Shown in pieces: positions 11,601 through 23,279 of a stretch of 64,000 nt of DNA; position 1 is the stretch's first letter; each line of letters begins with the position of its first letter. The notes under the pieces are model-generated. The model was not told where the DNA came from. It saw only the letters and a program-made list of their open reading frames with translations, and did no database searches. Origin of the DNA: Tubiluchus corallicola (taxonomy: Eukaryota; Priapulida; Priapulimorpha; Priapulimorphida; Tubiluchidae); NCBI GenBank assembly GCA_030141605.1, contig JAQGDQ010000033.1, positions 124,001 through 188,000 on the forward strand, read 5' to 3'. The position numbers and the translations under genes were made by a program.

Positions 11601-14600
11601 TAGTAATAAATATGTTAAATCAAGAGCATCTGGGTTTCAAATGTCATATTTGAACTGTTTACATTTGGTCTCTTTCCAGTCTTTGACACATGATACACTA
11701 AGGACTACTATTCGATACACATTGGAACGAACAGAATTTTAGGTAATTGCAGTAAACACAGAAAGAAAACAAACAAGGTTTTGAACAACGAATGACAAAA
11801 AAATACATGAACATCAACAGCAACAAAAACTTATAATAGTGTCTTTAATGTTGATAATAAAATTTGCAAAAACTTTCTGCCGACATCACCAATTATTAGA
11901 GGCCATGAGCTGTGACACAGCTAATGGAAACGTGGTGCCATTCGGAGGCCAAACAGGTCGCACTCAACTTTCAAACCGTACAAGATACAGGGGAGACTCT
12001 AAAACTATTTAGTGATATCCATGTTTTATGGTTTCGCTTGTTATGCATCGGTCAGGCTAATTTACCTAATAAGTAAAAAATATTTATATGATTTAATAAG
12101 CAATGTTAAATTTGTTGTTAACCGTAATAATACAGTTATAACAAATTAATAATTGCCTGTTAATCTTTTTTACATATACTTGCAAAAGTGATAAAAAGAT
12201 AATATAAATATCTTTATGAACAGCATGTATCTGAGAATACGTTGTTATTGCAAAGAAGCAGCCATAATAAATAAGCCAAAACAATTAACAGCCTACTTTT
12301 GCTGATGTGATTAACATGACTCAGGATTTTGGTATCATGTTCCAGAGTAGATGTTATGCATAATAGATGCTGCAAAAGTAAATGTTGATTAAAGTTAGAA
12401 TAGATGAGAGAAAAAGTAAATATTTTAGTATTGTTTTATTAGAAAATTAACAAAAGCTTTATTAAACTGGATGTTTCATCTTACACTTAGGACATTTTCA
12501 GCTGTGTATTTGCAATCCTTCTGCAGTGAATAAATTTCCTTTGTTAAAAAGTTATTGTGAGCTGTGTAAATAAATAGTGTCTAAAACAGAGATTTATTTT
12601 GTTATCATCATTAATATGAAATTGAGATGTATCAGGTAGTATCCAAACCTTGTTGTTTTTGTGTTGTTTTTTATATCTATACAAAATAGTTACATTAAGT
12701 CAAAGTGTACTTAGAATTTGTTTTACTCGGATTTAGTTAAAGTACTAGTTGATAATAATTATAATTTGTAGCTATTAGTTGCACAATAATGATTAATGAT
12801 TTAAAAATAATTGAAATATTCTGCGATGGTTGAGAGCAAAGTCTGTTTACTTCAAGAGTGAGGATGTTCCGTATCTTTTTAATTTGAGATTATTAACACT
12901 TATTTTTGTATATTAATTACTAATTAATATGTTCTATGTAGGCTGGTTTGTCCTCTTTGCTGAATGCAGTTAGCCTTTTAGATAGCAGCTATCACTCGTT
13001 GTCCATTTCTGTTCGGCCAGTATGCAGAAATACTCTGGTATGTTGATCTTTCCTTGCGTGTCTTATTGTGTACGGTTTCAAAAATTATATTTTCCGTTGC
13101 TAACCAGTTGAAAGCCATAAAGTATACTTTCCCACTTGTTTAGCTGTCTTTTTGATATATACACTATTGTTGTAAGCCTGTCGTTGAAATCAAATTTTTG
13201 GGTAGCAGAAGCATTTTAAGGTATTTTTTATGTAGATTATTTAATTCACCACTAAGATCTTCTCATTTTCAAAGCTAAATTGTGTTTTTCTATAAATCAA
13301 TTCTGGATATGTAATTTTTGTGTAATGGGGTTGTCAAAACTTTTAAAAGCTTTGATATATTTTCGAAAATGTTTGTACTAGAAAAAAGACTTTTTTAAAC
13401 AACCAAAAGATTTCAGTAACGGTATATAGTCAATTTTAAAACAGTGTCGTTTTTAAAATATTTCTTTATCTTTTAGATCACACTGTAAGATAGAAAACCA
13501 GCAAAAATTGCCAATTCAGCGCTATGCACTTTTTATAGCCTTTCTCTACATTACATACACACTTTAACTAGTTGAGTTTTCTTATTTTCTTGCGTAATTT
13601 AAATTAATGTATTTTAGTCTCCTGGTAACTGCAAGGAAACATCCGTAGAACTAGGAATGAGTGCAGCTGTGGTTGTTGACAATTACTCACGCAATAAGGG
13701 CCGTCCAGGTAAAGCAATCACTGCCAAACGCACATGTTGAAGTTGTTTAAATTTTTTTATCTGATTTCTGTAAATGTAAAATATTAATTTATGATAAATT
13801 TGATCTGAAAGTTTTACGATACAAAATACTAAACAATTTGAACGACTCTGTTAAGTCTTTTACTGTTCAGCTTTCAAACCATTGGCTAAAATTCAGAATA
13901 CACTTATTTTACAGTTTAATTTTCTGTTATTGAGCTGGTTTCAAACACATTTTTCTGATTCTTTTAGATTGGTCCATTAGGCAATTATTCGGTATCGGCA
14001 TCCAATCAGCCTGTCCTCTTGCTGTAGTCAGTGCTGTTTATGTTGACCTGTTGAGCATTAAAGTACGTATGCAATTGCTAGTAGTCTTTGGATTTTGAAA
14101 TATCATATCTTTATGTTCTGGATTTTATTTAAATTACTGAAATTTGCACATTTCACATTTTGTAATGCTTCGTCGAAACCTTCTACCAAACTCTTTGGTA
14201 GAACTGCATTTGCCATTGATTACATATGCATCTCTTGTTTAAGAAGAACTTAGACAAGGAGTATTTTTACTTTCCAGCACACTAAAGATTCATCTTGACT
14301 CCCATTCCTACAATGAGACTTGTACCTGTCTTAACAAACCCACTGTTATCTATACTATTCAGCAGAGCCAGTTTGACTGGTCTTTTTGGATGGCCGCACA
14401 ACTGTATAGTTTTTAATAAAGTGTTGCATGGTTGGTACTAGAGGCACTGGGATTAGGTGGATCAACTTAGGTCGCATTATTTTGGATCCAAAACAGTGGT
14501 CAAACTGATTTCGCATTTTTTAGGGTTTTTGGGATTTAAAGGGATCTCAAGTTAGAATATTGATTGATGTCTACACTCTATCCAAATTACGACCACCTGT

Positions 14601-17600
14601 TACCACGGCTGCACAGATTTGAGCAACATTTGGCTACGATAATTGTTACTACTGCTATACAAGTGCAAGAAAGATGCAAACCTAAATTCATACGTACAAT
14701 CTGTAATGTGGGCCTTCTGAGCTAGTAATTTCTATAATAGTCCTGTTATTGGTAGTCAGTCTGTGCGAGAGTTGTGACTACTGTGTCAATGATAATGTTA
14801 ATAATTAGACAAATTTCGTAACAAATAAGAGCTATGGAATTAATTAGATGTAATGTAAAACTTGGTGTACAAATGAAATGCTTTTCAATGAGACATATAT
14901 ATTCAATTATATTTAAACGTAACAGGTTAGTGAGTGTTAGCTTCTTCCCTGTGCTTATAAAAAGTATTCCGATGTAGTAATAGTTTCTTTAATTTTTAAT
15001 TCTTTTGTAATATATGCAGCATTGTGGTTATTTGTAAATTAAATTTTGTCTGTGAGTGCACGTCAATTGAAATTTTTGTGAACTATTTACCAGTTGTCTC
15101 TGAGCGGCTTTAATAAGTCAATCTGCGTCCCTTGCTCTCTATTTTAATTTTTTAGGCTGAGAAACTGCATACACTAGTTCTGAGCACTTCTAAAATGTCT
15201 TTTGCACTTTAGAAGCAGTATGATTGGTACAAAAATATCCATTGTGTCATGGATATTATGACACATTTTATTTATTTTGTAGTTACACAGTATATTGCTT
15301 TGCTATTTTCAAGTGTTTACAGTATTTTTAAGGCTATGGTTGGGTAGTTGATGGGCAGAGTAATGTTTTAATAATACAAATTTCTGTAGCACGATGCCAC
15401 GCTAAGCCCACCTCCCAACAATACAGTGCTGAGACATGGTTCGCAGTTTGCTGTTTACGATATTACTTCAAGAAGCAAGGGTCTGAATGTGGCTGCAAAA
15501 TATATGGAAAATCAGATCATTTATCAAAAACTTCGTCCTCCAGCTCTAAGTATGACAAGATTTCTGTCAGGTGAAACAAATTTTCTGCATTGCCAACTTA
15601 GTTTAGTCAATTATATTCACGGCTCCTAGTGCAAAATTCATGAGTTTGAATCTTATCGTTGAATGCTTTCATTTGGCACCACTTCTTGAGCAGTGTGGGA
15701 CTTGAGAATACTGCAGGCATGTCTAGGCTGTATGTAACTAATACCTAAATTTTACATTTTTGACATACTTTAGTGTTATACATTATTAAAAAATTGTATT
15801 GGTTGTAATTATATACTCTGACAGTATTTCTACAAACATTTTTTTATTTACATTTTTCACACCAACAGCAAATAAAACAGTTAACAGTGTAAACTTACCT
15901 GATTATTGGTCAATTAAAATTAAAAACCACTGACAGTAAGTACCTATACTTGTTGATCTATGAGCTGAAAATTAAGCTTGCACTTGTTAGGCAACTAGCT
16001 TAGAAGCTAATTTCATTACTGAGTAGAAACATTACTGAGCTGAACCCACTGAGTGAGTGATGGTGAGTGAACTAGTGTTAGCAGTATAGGCATTTTAGCC
16101 TTCAGACTGCAAAAATTAGAAAGACGTATTTGATTAAAGCGCACATACCACTACTAAGAAGGAGACTGAAAAATAGTTTTTACCTATGTTTTAAAAGATA
16201 GTAACTATTAAGTAGCAACTTATCTGTTTTTATATAGGTCAAGGGCAGGAGGTTGGAGGTATAGTGTGCTTGATCCATAATGCAGCTAACACTGATACCA
16301 AAGTGATTTACATGGAGTCACTTCCGTGGTACATTCGAATTTACTTGCACACACTGAAGATTGAATCTAATGGTGCCATCATAATTCCTGGTAGGTTGGC
16401 AAGTTACCAAAACAATGGGATAGATTTACGATAGCATTTTAATTTACCAAAACAATTAGATAGATTTGCAACAGCATTTAACAAGCACCATATAAACAAG
16501 AACTGAATGCTGACATTTGTTCTGATTTCATTGAATTTGCAGGTATAATAATCAAGGATCATGTATAAAAATAAAGTGAAAGGTCAAGACTTGGCTGCAA
16601 TCTGTTTTTACTGTGATGGTGTAGAGCTGACTTAAATCACTTATTTGTATGATATCTAATTTGTTTAGTAAAACAGATCTATTGCAGTCTTTGCCCGTGC
16701 ATTCAAACATATTTTTAATGTAATTCAAAAATAATTTCAGCGTGAAATCACTTTACTGAGTGACAAATTGAATGAAATTAGTGGAATCAGTATTTTGATC
16801 TAGACTTGTAGCAGTTCTGTCTACTAATGGGTTATAATTTAAAAAAGCACCAGTTTATAACACTTCCTTTTTTTGTTAATAGATGTTACCACATTGCATG
16901 CATGTGCAGTTATATCTAGCACTCTTTAAAGTTACGACAGCACCAGTGTTGAGATGTGCTAGGCATGTTTCTCAAAACCAAATACAGTAGAATCCCACTA
17001 GTACAACTCGGCTTATAACAAAACTCTCAGTAGTACGACGATTTTATTATGTCACTAACAAGGTTATAATAAAACCTGTGTAAGATATTGTTGTGTTTTG
17101 TTTCTCTCGGAAGGCTCATAGAGAAAACCAGAAAACACTTCATCAAATTAAACTAGTTTATTAAGCGAGAATTCTACAACACAAAAGTATGAAGGAATGC
17201 GAAATGTTTACAGTAAATGTGAAAATCTGGAAATGTTTGAGTGTATTTGAAAATACAAGTATACAAAAGAATGTGTAAGATGCGTCCGTGTGAATCTGTG
17301 TGTTCTCCCCTCTCAGCGGCATGCTTCGCCTTATATAGTACACCGAAGAAGCTTCCAGAAGTTTTGTTCCAGAACATTCCACACGGTAAGACGATCATTC
17401 TAATGGAACGTGCTACAATGTTCTATGTAATTCTAATAGATGCCAGCGATCGCCACAACAGATATGGTAACTTCAAAACTCATTATTACAAAACCTGGCT
17501 TGTTCTAAAATGTATGGACAATAAGTTGCCTGCCACATCTACACAATTAGACAGTAGACTGTAGACACGCTTCACCTGTTGCCACAGTGACCATAACCTA

Positions 17601-20600
17601 TGGTTTATATATGTTTTTACCTCATGTATCACTGACTTTAAGAAACTAACATTGTAACTTGAAATTAGATGCAGTAAGAGTAGTGATCAGCTAATTCTTA
17701 CTTTCTCTCTACCTACCTGTCTGTTTATCTCCCCTTCTCTCCCTCTCTTTCTGTCTCTCCTCTCCCTTCCTTTCTCTGCATCAAGTTATCTTCATATCTC
17801 CAGTGTTATTTCTAATGTTTACAGATTTCTTTCTCGTTTAGCACTAGCTGTTACTGTTGGTGTATTTAGTTAATAAGGTTGTTACTTCCAGGAGGTAAGT
17901 AAAATTTTTGCAGCTGCTGTTAACCCTATGTGTAAGTTGTGTAACACAGCTTTAGGCTAGCTTATCTCAACACAGGCCAGCTGTCAAGCAATAAAATGCT
18001 GTTAGTGTGGTTCGTTAACAAACTACTGGTATGTTCACTGACATCAAAGGACGACAAGTGTAGAGAGTATATTGACATCAATGACACTTTTGCAAGTGCT
18101 TTAAATTTGCTTAACTTATAGTTTATGACATCACCTTATCATATGTCAAAATACGGTTCATGTATCACCATTATCACATAAAATAGCTAGATTTGCTGTG
18201 AGATCATTAACATCATCAATTCAATTCCTTACCATCAATTGCTATTTTTACAGGAAAGCTCATCCTTCTGGGAAGTTAGGTTTATTTCATTGTCCGATAA
18301 AAATGTTAGAAAGATTTCGTAATAAAAGTGTGATAAGCGCTTTGTGCAGTTAGTAAAATCACTTTAAAGTGGTATTATTTCACGCTTAGGTGATTCCCAT
18401 TCTGAATGCCCATTCTTCCACCAGTAACGTCATTCATCAGCTAACGAAAAGCAGTGCACTGTTAATTTCCATCAAAAGTATAGAAGTTTTTTTCAAACAA
18501 ATGAAATTTTGTAATAATTTTGCATGAATATTGGGTAAGCTGCAGAAGTTTCATTTATTTTAAGTACTGCACAAGTCACGATGCACTTGCGAAAACTAAC
18601 AAAGTTCAACAGCTACGTCATAATTTTCAAGCCAAGACTGACTACCATTGTGCCTGTAAATTTCTTTACTTTAACGTTATGCTTTACAGACATTTTTTTG
18701 CGAATTTCTTATTACATTTTTCTAACTTTATGTGATAACAGCAAAAATAAACCCAGCATGCTAAGTGACTTGTCCTTTCCTTTAAAAAACAAAGTTTCTC
18801 TGTACTGCGTTTTTCAGCTTAGGTAACTACAGTATCTAATATGCTAACCCGTTTTTTAAATTATTTTAGACTATCAGCATTATATACCAGGAAAGGATCG
18901 AGTTCGGATGAACCATTTTGAGTTGGCCTTTATTGTACCACGTCTTTCAACTACTAAGCTGACCATTGACTTTGAAATGGCATTCCTGAAGTGGACAGAA
19001 TATCCACCCGATGCAAATCATGGGTTCTATATTAATTCTGCAGTACTGACTGCTTTACTGAGGAAAGCTAGCAGTAATGAGACAGACGGAAGTCAGCACC
19101 AATTTTTGTTAGTATAAACAGTATGGGTTTTTTGATATTCAAAATTAATAAAATCAGATCAATGGCGTTTTGTTAAAATCATAATCTAATTATGAGGCTA
19201 ACTTTGTTCTTTTCTAAAAACTGTCTCTATTTCTGCTTCTTTTTTTCTGAAAAAATATTTTTTGTAGGCAAAGACAATTCTTCAGTAAAATGGTGATTAC
19301 AATGGCTGTGATTATGATGCTGATATTCCAGTTCTGGACTACCCATTACACTATAATACCCTGACTTTTCCAGTCGCTTTGTGCGAGTCTAAGATAGCCA
19401 GATTTCCTGTTTGAATTGTGATGTTAACATTTTTAACTCATCTGGTTGAATATGCTGTGTCAGTTATCCTCACTATGGCTAACAGCATGAAGAGTGAAAT
19501 GAATCTTGCTGTTTACTAATAAAGATTTTTTTATGAAATTCTTGTTTATTGATCTGTCCTTCGGATCATGAATTGATCGATTTTAATATTTCAAAAACAC
19601 ACAATTTTTATAACTAACAAGTTGTGTGTACTTTTACCGTGAAATGTTTTATCTTACAAAAAATATATTCATTGATAATTGCGCATCTTGTACTATGCAC
19701 AGTTTGTAGACACACAGTTGTGGTGTAGAAATATTGAGACTACATTTGTTTCTGTCACACGGGGTTGGAATATAGCTCCTGCTGTTGTTGCAATACAGTT
19801 TTCATTTCTGTCTGTAAGCTAAACTGTTTGTTAGTGCTCCTAATTTGCTTAATTATTGTTCATTACAGGTTTGACCTACTTGGCTCACCTCTGCTACAGC
19901 TGCATAGTGAGACATTACTTGTGTCACTACCAACACCAGATTTCAGCATGCCATATAATGTGATCTGTCTAGCATGCACAGTTGTAGCGATAGCTTTCGG
20001 CTCAATACACAATCTTACGACAAGGAGGTAAAGAATTGAAAAAGCTAATTTGTGAAATTAAAAGCAGAATAAATAATATATTGGCATAACTGCTTCTTTT
20101 AGGAAAAAGAAGATTGGTGACAAAGAAAAGGCAAATGATAGCTGATTGTTAGCTGAAGATGGTATTATCTGTAAAACTGTGTAAAAATTGAAATTTGTGG
20201 TACTATAGTTGAAGTTAATTTTTATAGTTGATACTAGTTTTTGTCTAGTTTCTTTTTTTATCTGTTGAATAATAATTACAGTTACTATGCTGCCAGTTTC
20301 TTCTGCTGTCGATCTGCTCAGGCATACATGGGTTGTGAACACATAGCACTGCTTTAGTCTTTCAGCTACCCAATGTAACTGCCATTTTCTTCTGTTTCAC
20401 AATTTACAAGTCAAGACTGTCCTTTAAGATGTTCTTACAAATAACTGTCAATGTTTGTTGGTTCATTTCTAGTGTTCAGTTTCCTTAGAATTCCAAGAAA
20501 AAATGCTTTTGCTGTTTTTCACCAAAAATTAATTTGAAAATGGGTTATTTTAAGCCACATCACTTTTTTGTTTTACTTTAAAAGTATGCAGCATCACTGC

Positions 20601-20758
20601 TTTACCAGTTGTTTTTTACTGTGCTACTAAGAATATATCTGTGCAGGTTTGTTGTTTTGGATCCCAAGAAGCCCAGAGGAATTATTGGAAAGATTAAAAA
20701 CTTCTTGAAAAACAGGAAAAAGAAGATTGGTGACAAAGAAAAGGCAAATGATAGCTGA
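5626..20758 (+). CDS. PIGT: GPI transamidase component PIG-T, 11 coding exons
   Basis: PIG-T is an ER membrane subunit of the GPI transamidase, which cleaves C-terminal signals and attaches GPI anchors. Coding exons: 5626-5809, 8891-9068, 11338-11575, 12942-13037, 13618-13708, 13968-14062, 15390-15570, 16238-16390, 18870-19107, 19869-20027, 20647-20758. All have GT-AG introns and phases that agree. The total is 1725 nt (574 codons plus stop), close to the 578 residues of human PIG-T. Family landmarks include [16 protein letters not shown]....[27 protein letters not shown] and [15 protein letters not shown], the last leading into the single C-terminal membrane helix and a basic tail ending in KANDS. 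The start ATG at 5626 opens a hydrophobic signal peptide; the frame stays open upstream, but only this ATG gives a secretory start. Introns hold a hAT element and a solo LTR. Confidence 0.96.
7100..7460 (-). mobile_element. LINE reverse transcriptase C-terminal relic in PIGT intron 1
   Basis: The minus frame at 7380-7111 contains [17 protein letters not shown], the zinc-knuckle-like CPxC...DTxEHlfxC motif found after the reverse transcriptase of many non-LTR retrotransposons. Upstream minus sequence continues the resemblance with stops and frameshifts. It is short and 5'-truncated, with no boundaries or target duplication defined. Confidence 0.6.
9834..9862. repeat. (CTAAA)n microsatellite
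   Basis: About five to six tandem copies of a 5-bp unit (CTAAA) in PIGT intron 2. Confidence 0.85.
10861..11304. mobile_element. non-autonomous hAT element in PIGT intron 2, with 8-bp TSD
   Basis: The body runs 10869-11296. Its left end CATGACTGTGGAGTTGGAGT and right end, reverse-complemented CAGGGCTGTGG, form imperfect inverted termini of the CAGGGCTGTGGAGTCGG type seen in many hAT MITEs. Flanking 8-mers TTCAAGCT and TTCAAACT match at 7 of 8 positions. The interior is full of GGAGTCGGAGT-type repeats near both ends, and there is no coding capacity. It ends 33 bp before PIGT exon 3. Confidence 0.85.
17077..17586 (-). mobile_element. candidate solo LTR in PIGT intron 8
   Basis: Read on the minus strand, this interval starts TGTGGCAACAGG and ends TTACACA (TG...CA). 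It contains a TATATAA box near 17331-17336 and an AATAAA signal at 17162-17157, in the order expected for U3-R-U5. No gag or pol lies beside it. I found no matching 5-bp target duplication, so the boundaries are approximate. The 107-codon plus-strand open frame inside it is probably chance. Confidence 0.5.
17698..17782 (+). repeat. pyrimidine-rich tract
   Basis: An extended C/T-only-like tract with CTCTC and CCTT runs in PIGT intron 8, far from the 3' splice site. Confidence 0.7.
20101..20324 (+). repeat. upstream copy of the PIGT 3' exon; possible alternative terminal exon
   Basis: A 224-bp segment is repeated at 20714-20937 with a single mismatch (C/T near 20279). It carries the last 13 PIGT codons, the stop and the start of the 3' UTR. 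The copy is preceded by TGCTTCTTTTAG, a good splice acceptor. Joining the exon 10 donor at 20027 to 20103 stays in frame (AG|G) and stops at 20145, giving a predicted 551-residue isoform that lacks the 23 residues encoded by the first part of exon 11. Whether it is used cannot be told from sequence. Confidence 0.85.
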
Positions 20759-20937
20759 TTGTTAGCTGAAGATGGTATTATCTGTAAAACTGTGTAAAAA
20801 TTGAAATTTGTGGTACTATAGTTGAAGTTAATTTTTATAGTTGATACTAGTTTTTGTCTAGTTTCTTTTTTTATCTGTTGAATAATAATTATAGTTACTA
20901 TGCTGCCAGTTTCTTCTGCTGTCGATCTGCTCAGGCA
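20714..20937 (+). repeat. downstream copy of the PIGT 3' exon duplication
   Basis: Partner of 20101-20324, covering the end of PIGT exon 11 and the beginning of its 3' UTR. The near identity implies recent duplication or gene conversion. Confidence 0.9.
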
Positions 20938-20939
20938 AA

Positions 20940-21862
20940 TTTCGTGCATAAGTAATCAACTAAATGGATGAGCGGCACAATCAGGAATTCACTCTGTTTG
21001 TCTGCATTTATTGGAGTCTGCATAATTTGTGTTACTCATCTAATGAGTAGAACTTGAGTGGACAGACTATTGATCAATTACTTTTTAATCTGAATGGTAT
21101 TCCAATGAATAGAGCCAAATAGAATGATTGCAGACTGACCATTCCCAGTGTAACCAAATTGCATCAGCAAAATTTATACCGAGAAGAAACATAAATACAA
21201 ACAGTTTAACATATACTAACACAATTTAAATTTTTCTAGTACTACAACAAACAATACTTTGATTCAATGATCATGTTATTCTGAGGTAAAATGCTAGTTG
21301 TTGCATCACTAAATGCATAAAAGATCAAAACATGTCGAAATATGTCAACGTTAATGAATGAATTTAAAATTAATTATTATCTGTTTTATTGGTGTTGTAT
21401 TTAAATACATGAACAGTTTTCCCTATACTTACTTTTAGTTATGCACTTTCGTGCGTAATGCAAGAGCATTACGCGAAAGATTAGACAAGATTTACTTCCC
21501 AAATCTCAAAGTAAGATTATTCATCGTGATATGTTTATGTATGTTAAAGCAATTTCTTTTTGTTTGGCAATTTATCTAACTAACGTGGGTCTAACCAACT
21601 GATGGTAAGCGCATGTAATCACAGTTTTCACAGCTTAATTGTAATGCAATTTTTTGTAACTTTAAATGTTTAACGTTAATTGTTTAACAAACCGATGTGC
21701 ATTCGCATGACTCAGAAATCTTTTAAACCTTTTTATAGGAATTAAGGCAACACAAGAATTTACCTTTTGTATTTCAGCCACACTAATTATAAAAATAATA
21801 TTTTTTGTCATAAAAGATAACAAGCTTTGCAGTTTAATTAAGCAAATGTCCGAATTCTCTTG
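20940..21862. other. convergent intergenic region between PIGT and the microprotein locus
   Basis: AT-rich, no coding potential seen. It should hold the 3' ends of PIGT (+) and of the minus-strand microprotein transcript. No canonical AATAAA was confidently assigned to either. Confidence 0.4.
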
Positions 21863-22039
21863 TTATTCTTTTGTTCTTCCTCCTGTTTCCTCACATGTTT
21901 TTAGCTTCATCTTAAACTCACCAATTTCGTTTTCAAACCGATCATACCTTCGTCGCTTATTAAAAGGTTTTATCTTCCAGTAATAAACTGCCATTCCTGC
22001 TGCAGATATGCCAATGAGTGGAACTAGCACTTGAATCAT
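21863..22039 (-). CDS. 58-residue single-pass microprotein downstream of the PIGBOS1-like gene
   Basis: From the ATG ending at 22039 the frame gives 58 residues: a short hydrophobic N-terminal segment (VLVPLIGISAAGMAVYYW), then a basic run (KIKPFNKRRRYDRF) and a charged tail. This layout is typical of small mitochondrial inner or outer membrane proteins. The VLVP start of the helix and the length recall NDUFB1, but similarity is too weak to name it; STMP1 was also considered. It begins 44 nt after the stop of the PIGBOS1-like frame on the same strand. An AG-ended TTAACAG overlaps the upstream stop and could be a splice or trans-splice acceptor. A slightly longer frame would need a GTG start and was not used. 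Confidence 0.58.
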   Translation of the reverse strand: MIQVLVPLIGISAAGMAVYYWKIKPFNKRRRYDRFENEIGEFKMKLKTCEETGGRTKE

Positions 22040-22083
22040 CGTTTTCTCAATCACATCAAGTAATTTACCACTTGTTTCTTCTG

Positions 22084-22251
22084 TTAACTTTTTTGTTCCC
22101 CTTTCTTATGTGGGATTTCAGTTTGATCAGTTTGTTGCGGATTTTGCTTTGGCTCAAAGACTGGCTTCCAAATGTAGATTCCACTTGCTACACCCAGGAC
22201 AGTAACAACAAATATTTGCATGAACGAGAACCGACGAGGTGCTAAATACAT
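22084..22251 (-). CDS. PIGBOS1: PIGBOS1-like mitochondrial microprotein (55 aa)
   Basis: The minus strand encodes 55 residues in one exon. An N-terminal basic segment precedes a hydrophobic helix, FVVTVLGVASGIYIWKPVFE, which closely matches the diagnostic ATVLGIAGGVYIFQPVFE region of human PIGBOS1 at the same place in a protein of almost equal length (54 aa). A hydrophilic Lys/Gln/Glu-rich tail follows. The human protein sits in the mitochondrial outer membrane and modulates the unfolded protein response through CLCC1 at ER contacts. In human the gene is antisense to PIGB; here it is tail-to-tail with PIGT, another GPI-pathway gene. A second small frame follows 44 nt downstream. The frame lies mostly outside lists of open frames over 60 codons because of its size. 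Confidence 0.85.
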   Translation of the reverse strand: MYLAPRRFSFMQIFVVTVLGVASGIYIWKPVFEPKQNPQQTDQTEIPHKKGEQKS

Positions 22252-23279
22252 GAGTACCTTTTCTTATATGAACAGCAGATACAGTAAAATAATTTCCATC
22301 CTGAAATGTAAATTTACTATTCATATTGTGTTTGGGTTGGATGAATCTACAAAACGTCCAATTAGATCAATAAAACTGGGAATGTGCCTATTAATAAACT
22401 GGTTATATGAAAATATCTGAAAACGTGCATTGCAACAGTACCTGCCAATCGACGGAAAAATATTACACATTAGAGATATGTAATCACACATTTACACCGG
22501 ATCTCTAGTCCTAAGTCCATGACTTTCTATGGTCGAAGCCTTTAAAGTTACAACATAATATACATAATATGATGATGTCACGATCATGTAACTTAACATT
22601 GGTTACAGGGTCGGATTAAAATGACGAAAGCTAAAACACTATTGTGTTTTATATTTGGGTACCATTCATAATCGCAGCATCATGCATCTTGCAGCAGAAA
22701 GTTGAACAAAAAATTCATATTTATGACAACAGTAAGCTATTTCAATTACCAAACATCATATGATTATCCTAAACTAGGCAATCAACATTTCTATTTGTAA
22801 CTCTTGACTATTTTCATGGTACATGTTACGTCCAGTAAATAAACTGCAACCCCAAGTACAGTTTATCTGGGAAAAGTGCGAATATAGCAAAGACGATATG
22901 ATTTAGCCATTTTAACAACTTTAACTGTAAACCGACAATTGGGGTCACTTTGATCAATTTTCGGAGTTTTCAACTTCTATCTTTTACAGTTTTGCCTAAT
23001 AATATGTGATACTCTGTTGATTGTAACACTTATTTTATATTGGCTAACAGACCTGATGCAAAGAGGCTGCCACCCTTATAATTAGTTTTTCAAAAAGTTG
23101 AAAAGTGATCAATATCACCTCGGTGTCTGGGGCTATACTTTCACATGTCCAAAGTGCCTTGCTCGCCAATGTAAGCTTACTGTTAGGGTGCCTTTGTTCA
23201 CCTATTAGGTTTTTAAAAAATGTTAAACAACACTATGCAAACTATTGAGCACTTCTCTTGTTTTTCTGTTTCAAAAACA
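22252..23279. other. intergenic region upstream of the microprotein locus
   Basis: No coding region recognised. It should contain the promoter of the minus-strand microprotein transcript. Confidence 0.4.

Noticed and set aside
14440-14480. A GGATTAGGTGGATCAACTTAGG segment resembling the snoRNA guide
   Set aside because: It lacks C and D boxes and breaks the 18S complementarity.
17161-17564. Open frames on both strands in PIGT intron 8
   Set aside because: They lie inside the solo LTR candidate and have no family resemblance.
20058-20949. Two nearly identical minus-strand open frames
   Set aside because: They are the antisense of the duplicated PIGT 3' exon, with no independent coding support.
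21863-22054. 63-residue form of the second microprotein
   Set aside because: It needs a GTG start; the next ATG, at 22039, is the more likely start in an animal.
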